From UBA1366 sp047602575 (GTDB taxonomy: Bacteria > Bacillota > Clostridia > Oscillospirales > Ruminococcaceae), in the NCBI GenBank assembly GCA_047602575.1, contig JASGGY010000007.1, positions 1-64,000 of the forward strand: a stretch of 64,000 nt of DNA. Reading direction: 5' to 3'. How positions within the stretch are numbered: the stretch's first letter is position 1; each line of letters opens with the position of its first letter. Below the pieces are notes generated by a model. The model ran no database searches. It had not been told where the DNA came from and saw nothing but the letters and a program-made list of their open reading frames with translations. Of the stretch, positions 17,813 to 25,967 are shown piece by piece. The position numbers were made by a program, and so were the translations under genes.

Positions 17813-18871
17813 ATGAATATTAAAATAAAAAGGAGGAAAAATAAAAAATCTATACTTATATTTTCATTTTTTGTTTTATTGATCGCATCAATATCAGTTT
17901 TATTTATCTTTTTCAGGGGGGATAATTCTTATGATAATGATTACATTGATGATTGGGCGATTAGTAATTATGGTCAAGTAATAAATAAGTCTAAAGGCAA
18001 AAGCGGAGTAGACATTAATATCAAAGATATTTGGAAAACAAATTTTTCAACAAATAAAGTTGTTGTGGCTGTTGTGGATTCAGGTCTTGAATATTCTTGT
18101 GAATCTTTAAAAGATAAGGTTTTGATGAATATCAACGATCCAATTGATGGAGCGGATAATGATTTAAATGGATTTATAGATGATTATTGGGGATGGAATT
18201 TCTATGATGAAAATAATTCTTTATTCGAGGATTCTCTCTATGATTATCATGGTACATATATTGCGACAACAGTAGTGAAGATTGCACCGAACGCACAAAT
18301 ATTACCAGTTAAATTTCTTAATGCAACTTCAGGAACCGTAGAAGATGCTTTATTAGCATTAGAATATGCTGTTAGGAGAGGAGCTAAAGTCGTTAATTGT
18401 AGTTGGAACTTTAATGATAAAAATGATGCCTTGTTAGCATTCATTAAAAATAATCCAGAAGTTTTATTTGTTTGTGCTGCTGGAAATTCTAACATCAATT
18501 TAGATATAGAGTCAATATATCCATGTAGCTATAACCTTGATAATATTATAAATGTTATGGCAATAGATAATAAGGGGTTACCGTATCAGGCAAGTGGATA
18601 TGGAAAAAACTGTGTTGATATTGCTTCTCCTGGCGTGGATGTTAAAGTAACTTTTCCGGAAAATGAATCTACCTTCGTAAATGGAACATCAGTGGCAACA
18701 GCTTTTGTATCTGCTACGGCAGCGCTTATTTTGTCAAATGATAGCAATCTTTCTCCTAAGAGTATTAAGGAGATAATTATAGCTAATGCAACAAAAACTC
18801 AAGAACTTAGTAGCTTTTGTAAATCCGGAGGTTACCTTAACGTGAAAGCGTGTTTAGATTCGATTAAATAG
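17813..18871 (+). CDS. Membrane-anchored subtilisin-like serine protease (S8)
   Basis: A 352-residue protease tethered by one N-terminal helix (about residues 13-34) with its catalytic domain outside. The S8 triad is visible: Asp89 in VVAVVDSGLE, His146 in YHGTYIATTV (the usual HGTH has become HGTY) and Ser293 in NGTSVATAF, with the oxyanion Asn225 in CAAGNS. There is no recognisable inhibitor propeptide, so it may not need self-cleavage. GTG starts at 17801 and 17807 are possible alternatives to this ATG; the AAGGG site favours 17807 or 17813. The neighbours are a secreted protein upstream and two membrane proteins downstream, so a dedicated processing role is likely. Confidence 0.8.
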   Translation: MNIKIKRRKNKKSILIFSFFVLLIASISVLFIFFRGDNSYDNDYIDDWAISNYGQVINKSKGKSGVDINIKDIWKTNFSTNKVVVAVVDSGLEYSCESLKDKVLMNINDPIDGADNDLNGFIDDYWGWNFYDENNSLFEDSLYDYHGTYIATTVVKIAPNAQILPVKFLNATSGTVEDALLALEYAVRRGAKVVNCSWNFNDKNDALLAFIKNNPEVLFVCAAGNSNINLDIESIYPCSYNLDNIINVMAIDNKGLPYQASGYGKNCVDIASPGVDVKVTFPENESTFVNGTSVATAFVSATAALILSNDSNLSPKSIKEIIIANATKTQELSSFCKSGGYLNVKACLDSIK

Positions 18872-18912
18872 TTCATAGTTAATGCGTTTTATGCTTTGAG
18901 TTACATATACGA

Positions 18913-19479
18913 ATGAGGGTGAGAATATTGGGCATAATTATTACAATGATTGTTGTTTCTATTGCTTTTTTCTGGATTGATTGGTTTGTCATCAATTATG
19001 CATGGGTCAATTTATACGATAATCTTTTCCGCATATCAGAAAATTTACTTTTACCAATCCTTTTTCTTATTACTGTTTTTGGGGTTATATTAACATTCAT
19101 GATACTTAAGAAGTTAAAGCGATCTGGGAAAATCTATACTTTCAAATCACTTTTTACTATTTTGGTATTAATACTAGTGATAATTCTGCATAGTATCCCT
19201 ATTTACTCATTCTCAAGTGAAGGCGATCAAATAACGAATGTAACAAATATTGTGTCAAAGGAGATTATAAAATCCAATGAATATTACTTGTATATTAAGA
19301 ATATAAGAGATGGTAATTTAATACAGATCAAATGCAATGAAGATATTTATACAGATGTAATAATTGATGAAAATCTATTTTATACAATGCAATATCGCTT
19401 GAATCTGTTTGACAGGAAATCTGGAGTTTTAGAAGAAATAAATTTGAAAGATTTTATTGATCGTCGTAATATAAAATAA
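18913..19479 (+). CDS. Membrane protein of unknown function (three helices, outer domain)
   Basis: A 188-residue protein with three hydrophobic helices (about 5-25, 42-66 and 80-98) followed by a soluble domain of about 90 residues (SNEYYLYIKNIRDGNLIQIK, then YTDVIIDENLFYTM). No family recognised. The ATG used here has no ribosome site; a TTG at 18928, seven bases after GAGGGTGAG, is the better start. It lies 41 bases behind the subtilase and in the same low-GC cassette, so it is probably co-transcribed. Confidence 0.6.
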   Translation: MRVRILGIIITMIVVSIAFFWIDWFVINYAWVNLYDNLFRISENLLLPILFLITVFGVILTFMILKKLKRSGKIYTFKSLFTILVLILVIILHSIPIYSFSSEGDQITNVTNIVSKEIIKSNEYYLYIKNIRDGNLIQIKCNEDIYTDVIIDENLFYTMQYRLNLFDRKSGVLEEINLKDFIDRRNIK

Positions 19480-19501
19480 TAATCATGGAGGATAATTACC
19501 A

Positions 19502-19705
19502 ATGAAAAATAGAAATCTTGTTATTATGCTATCAATTGGATTTATTTTTGGAATTGTTATAGCGATTATTGTGAATGTTTTTATATCTATATTGTTTGGT
19601 ATTGCACTTATATTTATTCCTTTGCTAATGTTAGGATCGATTTTAGGCGGAATATTGTCATTACTCATACATCTTAGAAGAAGAAGGCATATAAGGTCAA
19701 TATGA
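19502..19705 (+). CDS. Small two-helix membrane protein
   Basis: A 67-residue protein consisting of two long hydrophobic stretches (about 7-30 and 32-57) and a basic tail LRRRRHIRS. The start is supported by GGAGG ten bases upstream. It follows the preceding membrane protein by 22 bases and is the last gene of the low-GC secreted-protein cassette. The size and charge recall small accessory or immunity-type membrane proteins, but nothing more can be said from sequence. Confidence 0.6.
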   Translation: MKNRNLVIMLSIGFIFGIVIAIIVNVFISILFGIALIFIPLLMLGSILGGILSLLIHLRRRRHIRSI

Positions 19706-19767
19706 AACGAAATATTGATTATGAGCAGTTCTGCAAGAAGATTGTTGAGATGGTTATGATGGTATGA
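19702..19767 (+). pseudogene. Short remnant of a serine recombinase 3' end
   Basis: The stretch coding NIDYEQFCKKIVEM is a diverged copy of the NMDYEQFCEGL end of the recombinase relic at 16113-16160 (22 of 27 bases around GATTATGAGCAGTT match). It marks the right edge of the cassette that begins after 16190. Confidence 0.5.
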
Positions 19768-19831
19768 TTTTTATTCTGATTGTTAACAGGTTCGTAAAGG
19801 TCATAATTATATTGCAAATTAGTAACATTGC

Positions 19832-19888
19832 TAGAGCATGCGGCTGTTAACCGCAGGGTCGTTGGTTCGAGTCCAACTTGGGGAGCCA
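19832..19888 (+). other. 3' fragment of tRNA-Asn(GTT); probable attachment site
   Basis: These 57 bases are the 3' three quarters of a tRNA-Asn gene: end of the D arm (TAGAGCA), anticodon arm TGCGG-CTGTTAA-CCGCA with anticodon GTT at 19846-19848, T arm GTTGG-TTCGAGT-CCAAC, then TTGGGGAG-CCA. The 5' acceptor strand (expected TCCCCAA) and most of the D arm are absent, so it is not functional. Integrative elements commonly carry just such 3' tRNA pieces as attachment sites. A small GTGCA-AAA-TGCAC hairpin within an AAAGCTA/TAGCTTT dyad follows. Confidence 0.8.
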
Positions 19889-20008
19889 AGTTGAAAGCTA
19901 CATCTTTTGGTGCAAAATGCACAAAAATATAGCTTTTATTTATATATAAATTTTATAAAACGAGTGCGGAGTTTATGGATTCTGCACTTTTATTTTGGAG
20001 GGAGTATA

Positions 20009-20872
20009 ATGCCGAAGATAAAAGTTGCAGCCTATTGCCGAATCAGTTCTTTTCATGAAGAACAGGAATCAAGTCTTGATCTGCAAAAAACACATTATGA
20101 ACATCTTATTCAAAGCAACTCCAACTGGGTTTTTGCAGGAATCTATGCTGATAAAGCTACTGGTACACAAACTGACTGCCGTCCGGAATTTAACCGACTT
20201 ATAAGAGATTGTAAAAAGTGCATGGTAGATTTAATATTAACAAAATCCCTCAGCAGATTTGGACGCAATACGTTGAACACCTTGAAAATTGCTTATGAGC
20301 TTTTTAACATTGGAGTCAAAGTAGAGTTTGATAAAGAAAAAATTAATAATTATAACAAGGAGATGAGGTTCGCTATGGCAATGTATGCAGCAATAGCACA
20401 GGAAGAAAGCAAAAACATGAGTAATAATATCAAATGGGGTATTTCTCAGAGAATGAGGGCTGGCAAGGTTATGCTTAACTGCACAAGATTTTTAGGCTAT
20501 GATAAAGACAGCCAAGGAAATTTGATAGTAGTCGAAAAGGAGGCATCTATCGTAAAAAAGATATTTGAACTGTATCTCAAGGGATTTGGTGTCCGCAGAA
20601 TTAAAAAATACCTTGAAGAAAATCATATCCAAACTGTAACAGGTAAGGAAATATGGAGTACTTCAACGATTGACAGAATTCTATCAAATGAAAAGTATGT
20701 TGGGGATGTTCTTATGCAGAAAAGCTTTACTGAGGATTTCCTGACAGGAAAACGAAGAAAAAATACTGGTGAACTCGATATGTATTTCATAGAAAACAAT
20801 CATGAAGCAATTATTAGCAGAGAAATGTTTGATGATGTGCAAAGAAAGAAAAATCTAATATATGGGGAATAA
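20009..20872 (+). CDS. Short serine recombinase (resolvase plus recombinase domain)
   Basis: A 287-residue site-specific recombinase. The N-terminal resolvase domain holds the catalytic Ser13 in YCRISS and the conserved SLSRFGRNTLNTL with its catalytic Arg; the recombinase (DNA-binding) domain follows (FLGYDKDSQGNL, VKKIFELYLKG, STSTIDRILSNEKYVGD). It stops at VQRKKNLIYGE, before the zinc-ribbon and coiled-coil region of a typical 450-550 residue large serine recombinase, so it is either a naturally short form or truncated. The ATG at 20009 follows GGAGGGA. It lies just inside the tRNA-Asn fragment and probably mobilised this island. Confidence 0.8.
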   Translation: MPKIKVAAYCRISSFHEEQESSLDLQKTHYEHLIQSNSNWVFAGIYADKATGTQTDCRPEFNRLIRDCKKCMVDLILTKSLSRFGRNTLNTLKIAYELFNIGVKVEFDKEKINNYNKEMRFAMAMYAAIAQEESKNMSNNIKWGISQRMRAGKVMLNCTRFLGYDKDSQGNLIVVEKEASIVKKIFELYLKGFGVRRIKKYLEENHIQTVTGKEIWSTSTIDRILSNEKYVGDVLMQKSFTEDFLTGKRRKNTGELDMYFIENNHEAIISREMFDDVQRKKNLIYGE

Positions 20873-21052
20873 TGTGAAGTAGATTATAGTAAGGGTTTTT
20901 TGCGCAAATTTTTATAGAGGGCTTTATAATATATCTCAATTGAAAAATAATACAGTATACATTTGTTAAGTATTGCACTTCACTTATTTATACTTGCATA
21001 CAACCCAATTGTGTAGTATTATAAATAATAAAGAAATTATGAGGTGCTGCAG
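20873..21052 (+). promoter_or_regulatory. Promoter of the XRE-methyltransferase-kinase-HNH operon
   Basis: TTGCAT (20994-20999), a 17-base spacer and TATTAT (21017-21022) lie 30 bases before the XRE start. A near-palindrome around CAATTG (about 21004-21015) sits in the spacer, a plausible operator for the XRE protein itself. Confidence 0.5.
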
Positions 21053-21349
21053 ATGGATACTTTAGAAAGAATAAAAAAAATTTTAGATGAACGTGGATGG
21101 TCAATGTATAAATTATCAAAGATTTCTAGAGTTTCACAGTCAACTCTTTCAAATATGTTTAATCGAAATAACGATCCAAGCATTAGTACGCTTGAAGAAA
21201 TATGTAAAGGGTTTGGGATGACCCTTTCTCAATTTTTTGCAGATGAGGATGATATGGTTTCTTTAGATAAAGAACAAAAAGAAATGCTTGAAAAATGGTC
21301 TTCATTGTCTTCGGATCAGAAAAATGCGTTATTAAAATTGTTGAAATAA
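21053..21349 (+). CDS. XRE-family transcriptional regulator
   Basis: A 98-residue Cro/C1-type DNA-binding protein: HTH in about residues 5-60 (ERGWSMYKLSKISRVSQSTL, then ISTLEEICKGFGMTLSQFF) and a short helical C-terminus with DKEQKEMLEKW. I chose the ATG at 21053, six bases after GAGGTG, over an upstream GTG. It is the first gene of the operon and ends 21 bases before the methyltransferase start. Its position is that of the controller protein of many restriction-modification loci, which delays nuclease expression until DNA is protected; that role is inferred. Confidence 0.85.
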   Translation: MDTLERIKKILDERGWSMYKLSKISRVSQSTLSNMFNRNNDPSISTLEEICKGFGMTLSQFFADEDDMVSLDKEQKEMLEKWSSLSSDQKNALLKLLK

Positions 21350-21370
21350 GTGTTGTGGGGAGTTCATTTT

Positions 21371-22819
21371 ATGGAAATAAATAAAAAATGTCAAGTTTTC
21401 ACGCCAGAAGAAAATGTTCAACAGCTTTTAGATAATGTAGGATATCGCCGAAATTTGTATAATAGAAAAGTAGCTGAAAATTCTTGTGGGGATGGCAATA
21501 TATTAAGTGTTATTGTTATTCGTTATATTGAAGATTGTTTGACAAATAAGATATCAAAATCAAATATAAAAAAAGGATTAGAAGAAGATATTTATGGTGC
21601 TGAAATCGACGAAGAACACATAAAGAACTGCATTATTAAGTTAAACTGTATAACAGAGAAGTATGGAATCAAACATGTAAATTGGAATATCTATCAAGGC
21701 GATTTTTTGAAATTAAATCTTGTTAATAAATTTGATTTTGTAATCGGAAATCCACCATATATCTCATATTTAGAATTATCAAATGAAACTAGAGCTTTTT
21801 TAAGAGAAAATTATTCTATTTGTAAAAACGGAAAATTTGATTATTGTTATGCATTTATTCAAGCTGGAATAAATGCACTTACTATTCAAGGGAGATTAGC
21901 ATATCTCATTCCAGGGAATATCTTTAAAAATCAATTTGCTTCTGCTTTGAGAGAATTGATGCTGCCCAGATTGACAGATATTTATGATTATACAAATTTA
22001 AAGCTATTTAAAAATAAGTTAACCTCATCAGCAATTATTGTATATGATAATACAATAAATAAAAATTACATTGTATATCATGATATGGTAAATAATAACA
22101 AGTATAATATCAATAAAAGCTCACTTACAGAAAAGTGGAAATTCGAAAGAAATACTGAGTTAAATAATGAACATATAAGGTTTGGAGATGTGTTTCATGC
22201 TGCAAGTAGTGTTGCCACACTATTAAATAAAGTTTTTATTATTGACAAATATAAATGCGAAGATATCTATCTTCGTGTGGGGGATCAAAAAATAGAGATG
22301 TCAATTTTGAGAAGGGCTGTAAGTCCACGTTCTTTAAATTATAAAAAAGATGAGTTTGTAATTTTCCCTTATAGATATTATGATGGTAAGTTGATTAGAT
22401 TTTCTGAAACTGAATTTGAAGAAAGTTTTCCTTTTGCGACTCAATATCTACTATCTTATAAATCTGAATTAGATAACAGAAACAGTGATAAAGGAATTAA
22501 ATGGTTTGAGTATGGTAGATCACAGGCCTTGGCTCATTTAAATCAAGAAAAATTATTAACTTCAACTTTAATAACAAAAGAAGTGAAATCCTACATGCTT
22601 GATGCCCATACTATTCCAACTTCAGGATTATATATTATATCTAAAGGCATATACGATTTGAAAACTGCAAAAAAAATATTAGACAGTCCAGAGTTTCTTG
22701 AATATGTAAAAAAGATTGGAGTAATTTCAAATGGCAATTCTTTTCGTATTTCACCAAAGGATATAAATGAGTATCATTTTTTATACAGCAAGGAGATGTT
22801 GGTTAATGGCAGAAATTGA
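21371..22819 (+). CDS. DNA adenine-N6 methyltransferase (Eco57I/N12-class)
   Basis: A 482-residue class I methyltransferase. Near residues 36-43 is the SAM-binding motif I variant AENSCGDGN, followed by YGAEID (motif II) and, at Asn127, the catalytic NPPY in FVIGNPPYISYL. The second half is a probable target-recognition domain with no nuclease motif. ATG follows GGGGAG by eight bases. It overlaps the start of the GHKL kinase gene by 14 bases, so translation is coupled. In a restriction-modification setting it would methylate adenines to protect host DNA, with the HNH protein three genes on as the only nuclease in the operon. Whether it protects or generates the sensed signal is unknown. Confidence 0.82.
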   Translation: MEINKKCQVFTPEENVQQLLDNVGYRRNLYNRKVAENSCGDGNILSVIVIRYIEDCLTNKISKSNIKKGLEEDIYGAEIDEEHIKNCIIKLNCITEKYGIKHVNWNIYQGDFLKLNLVNKFDFVIGNPPYISYLELSNETRAFLRENYSICKNGKFDYCYAFIQAGINALTIQGRLAYLIPGNIFKNQFASALRELMLPRLTDIYDYTNLKLFKNKLTSSAIIVYDNTINKNYIVYHDMVNNNKYNINKSSLTEKWKFERNTELNNEHIRFGDVFHAASSVATLLNKVFIIDKYKCEDIYLRVGDQKIEMSILRRAVSPRSLNYKKDEFVIFPYRYYDGKLIRFSETEFEESFPFATQYLLSYKSELDNRNSDKGIKWFEYGRSQALAHLNQEKLLTSTLITKEVKSYMLDAHTIPTSGLYIISKGIYDLKTAKKILDSPEFLEYVKKIGVISNGNSFRISPKDINEYHFLYSKEMLVNGRN

Positions 22820-25295
22820 GTTTAAAGTAAGCGCAAAGGCCGCTAGGTTAATAGGAAGAGAAAATATATCTGACGTAGATGGTGCTCTAATTGAATTAAT
22901 AAAAAATGCTTATGATGCTGACGCAAGTTGTGTATTCATCAAATTCTCTATGCCTTTTCCAACTGTTCCGTACTCAACGAGTATTACAAGTATTAAAAAA
23001 TATATGTCTGATACTGAGTTAAAAGAAGTTTTATCATTTTATGATATCGGTGATGAGAAAGTTATTCAACGAAAAGATATTTCTGACTCGGATAAGGAGT
23101 TTTTAAAAAAAGCATTCTTCTCTAAAAATAAGATTATTGTAGCAGATAATGGAATTGGAATGCCGAAATCGGTTATCGAAACATCATGGATGCAAATTGG
23201 AACAAGTGATAAAGAAATAAATATTTACAGTGATAAGGGAAGGATTAAAACTGGAGCAAAGGGAATTGGTCGATTTGCTCTAGATAAGCTATCTTTGCAA
23301 TCACAGGTTTACACCAAAAACGTGTCTGATAATTTAATTTTTTGGGCTATTGATTGGGAACAATTCTCTAAAACCAAATTATTAAATCAAATTCATGCTG
23401 AAATATCGCCTATTCATAGTAGTTCTTACCGAGAGAAGGTTGAATTATTTACAGGTGAAGATTTCCAACAAGTTAAAGATTATTGCTGGGATACTGGAAC
23501 GATGATAATCCTTTCTCCTACTAGAGATGCATGGCCAGAACGCTACTTTAAAAAAACCAACAATAATTTACAGAGTATTATTCCATTAACAAGTGAAGAT
23601 AAATTCGATGTTATAATATTTAATCAGTTACTTTCTGAATATAATTTTAGTACGATGAATAGAACTAATGGTATAGTAGATTATGATTTTAAAATCGTGG
23701 GTGAATTTAATGGTAATAAAGAGCTTTTTTTTACAATATATCGTAATGAAATAGATATTAATAAAGATACCGTAGAGCTTCAGGTAAGTGACGAAGTAAG
23801 TGAAGTAGTTAGTCTTGACTCTTTTTGGAGTCGTGAAATGTTAAAGAGCCAAAACTATAGCCGTGAGGATTTCGGAAAAAATATTGATCAATCTATACAA
23901 TTAGATAAAATCATTAAAGATGAAGAAGTTGAGGTCTTAAATAAACTGGGCAAATTTAGCTTCGATTTTTATTTTATGAAGAACAGCAATAGTGAAATTG
24001 AGATTCTTAAGACAATTAAAAATATTGGTAAAAGAAAAGAATTTTTGAAGAATTTTAAGGGCGTTAAAATTTATAGAGATGACTTTAAAGTACGACCATA
24101 CGGAGATGAGGGACAGTTATTTGACTGGATTGGACTTGGCGTAAGGTCTCAAAAAAGCCCTGCAAGTGTAACACACCCTAATGGTTCTTGGAGGGTAGAG
24201 CCATATCAGGTGCTAGGGAGCGTGAACTTAGGAAGACTAACGAATCCTCTATTGACTGATATGGCGAATCGTGAAGGCCTTGCACAAAATTCTGAATATG
24301 CGTTGCTTGTCAAAATCATAGATAAAGTGTTTGAAAGATTTGAGTACGACAGGCAATATGTTCTTCGTGAATATGGAAAATGGAAAAAGCAGAAAATCGA
24401 AGAACTCTCACCATCAAAAAATATTGTAGATAGTTTAATTGAAAATGTGAAAGAACAAAATGATAGAAATTCTGTAAATAGTAAAGATCTTAATTGGGAG
24501 TCAAAAGACTATTCCAAAAAAGACTACGAAGAAGCCATTCTTTCATTAGTAAAAAATGATGACAATGCATTGAAAACAAACCAAATATTAATGGCATTTA
24601 GCTCTGCTGGAGTTATGACAAACACATTTTCACACGAAATAAGCCGAATATCCACAGATGTTGGTAGCAGAATACAGCACTTAAGAGAGTCCGTTAAGCG
24701 TGTTCTTAATTATGGAGAGTTTTCAGGAGATCAAGATTTTAATCCATTTACTCTGATGAAAGAGTCAGAGGAAACTGATGAGCTTTTAAATTCATGGATC
24801 AAAATAATTATGGATGCCGTAAATACAAACAACTTTGAAAAGACTTTGCATAATGTAGTTGATATGGTAAATAAAATTGTGCTGATATGGACTCCTTTAA
24901 TGGAAAAAAAGTATATTTCTTTCAAAACAACAAATACTAAAGATAATATCTTTTTAAACATTGCAGAGATGGATCTGCACTTAATACTTAATAACTTTTT
25001 TTTAAACTCTGCGTGGTTTTTAGAAGATTCCAAAAATAAAAATCGTCTTATTTTTGTGGACGTTTTAGATGCCGAAACTGCAGTTGAATTCCACTTAAAA
25101 AATAACGGTCCCATATTAGATGCTACATATAAAAATAATCCAAATATTATTTTTAATGCTGGGGAAACATCTAAGACTACGGGTACTGGTCTCGGACTAT
25201 GGATAGTTCGAGAGGTTGTAAATCGCTATGGTGGAGAAGTTAACGCTATTGATGTGGATGATGGCTTTGAAATTAAAATTATTTTTTATAAGTGA
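22806..25295 (+). CDS. Tandem-GHKL protein: Hsp90/MutL-like ATPase joined to a histidine kinase core
   Basis: An 829-residue soluble protein with two separate GHKL ATP sites. The N-terminal one is Hsp90/MutL-like: Glu30-Asn34-Asp37 in IELIKNAYDADA, Asp114 in DNGIGMP and the lid GAKGIGRFALDKLS (about 149-162). A long middle part (about 200-560) has no name I know. Near residue 610 is a DHp-type H-box, FSHEIS, with the presumed phosphoacceptor His610; at the C-terminus is a HATPase_c domain with LILNNFFLNSAW (N-box) and GTGLGLWIVREVV (about 793-805). There is no transmembrane helix, so it senses something inside the cell. It overlaps both neighbours' genes (14 and, by frame, about 4 bases). Confidence 0.8.
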   Translation: MAEIEFKVSAKAARLIGRENISDVDGALIELIKNAYDADASCVFIKFSMPFPTVPYSTSITSIKKYMSDTELKEVLSFYDIGDEKVIQRKDISDSDKEFLKKAFFSKNKIIVADNGIGMPKSVIETSWMQIGTSDKEINIYSDKGRIKTGAKGIGRFALDKLSLQSQVYTKNVSDNLIFWAIDWEQFSKTKLLNQIHAEISPIHSSSYREKVELFTGEDFQQVKDYCWDTGTMIILSPTRDAWPERYFKKTNNNLQSIIPLTSEDKFDVIIFNQLLSEYNFSTMNRTNGIVDYDFKIVGEFNGNKELFFTIYRNEIDINKDTVELQVSDEVSEVVSLDSFWSREMLKSQNYSREDFGKNIDQSIQLDKIIKDEEVEVLNKLGKFSFDFYFMKNSNSEIEILKTIKNIGKRKEFLKNFKGVKIYRDDFKVRPYGDEGQLFDWIGLGVRSQKSPASVTHPNGSWRVEPYQVLGSVNLGRLTNPLLTDMANREGLAQNSEYALLVKIIDKVFERFEYDRQYVLREYGKWKKQKIEELSPSKNIVDSLIENVKEQNDRNSVNSKDLNWESKDYSKKDYEEAILSLVKNDDNALKTNQILMAFSSAGVMTNTFSHEISRISTDVGSRIQHLRESVKRVLNYGEFSGDQDFNPFTLMKESEETDELLNSWIKIIMDAVNTNNFEKTLHNVVDMVNKIVLIWTPLMEKKYISFKTTNTKDNIFLNIAEMDLHLILNNFFLNSAWFLEDSKNKNRLIFVDVLDAETAVEFHLKNNGPILDATYKNNPNIIFNAGETSKTTGTGLGLWIVREVVNRYGGEVNAIDVDDGFEIKIIFYK

Positions 25296-25306
25296 AGGGG
25301 GATAAT

Positions 25307-25966
25307 ATGTATATTATTGGATTGATAGACGATGAATCAACACAATTATCTCGTATAAGAAGAACTATTAAAACAAATGCGCCTAAAGAAGTTGAGTTCG
25401 AATTTAAATCATATAATCTTGAGGGAAATGCAACAGAACTTGTTTCCAAGGTGTTCTCAGAAGTAATACAGGATATAAAAGCTAATGAACTTTCTCTTTT
25501 GATTATTGATTATAAAATAATGATTCAAGTTACTAAAGTTAAAGGTACTGATATTTTAAAATTGATACAAGATATATTGCCGAAATTTCCTGTAATCATC
25601 TTAACTGATGTTATATCGGAGTGTATTGATCATAATTTTGTTGATCCTGATAAGGTTTACAAAAAGAGTGAATTTTTCAAAATGGAATCGGACTATTCTA
25701 AAGAAAAAACTGCAAATATTTTTAGAAATATGATAAGGTATATAGAAGTTAAAAATACCCTAGAATATAAGTTGAGCGGTTTGAAAGGTAAAATTATCGA
25801 GAATGGTTTGGATCAGTCTGTTTTTGATGAAATTGTTGATGTAGAATCTCAATTAGATGAATTTACCCCCCTTAATCAATCGGAAGTTGAAAAAGTTTTT
25901 GATGCCGCTAAAATGAAAGAAGTTGTCAACCTTTTAGAAAAAGTTGATAAACTTTTGGAGGACTAG
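25307..25966 (+). CDS. Stand-alone receiver (response-regulator) protein without a known output domain
   Basis: A 219-residue protein whose first 125 residues match a CheY-like receiver: acidic pair Asp8-Asp9 in GLIDDE, phosphoacceptor Asp68 in LLIIDYK, Thr100 in VIILTD and Lys119/120 in KVYKKSE. Residues 125-219 are helical and charged (two predicted helices and DAAKMKEVVNLLEKVDKLL) with no DNA-binding or enzymatic motif. It starts 12 bases after the tandem-GHKL kinase and is followed immediately by the HNH nuclease. The likeliest scheme is phosphotransfer from His610 of the kinase to Asp68, with the helical tail acting on the nuclease by contact (inference). Confidence 0.75.
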   Translation: MYIIGLIDDESTQLSRIRRTIKTNAPKEVEFEFKSYNLEGNATELVSKVFSEVIQDIKANELSLLIIDYKIMIQVTKVKGTDILKLIQDILPKFPVIILTDVISECIDHNFVDPDKVYKKSEFFKMESDYSKEKTANIFRNMIRYIEVKNTLEYKLSGLKGKIIENGLDQSVFDEIVDVESQLDEFTPLNQSEVEKVFDAAKMKEVVNLLEKVDKLLED

Positions 25967-25967
25967 T

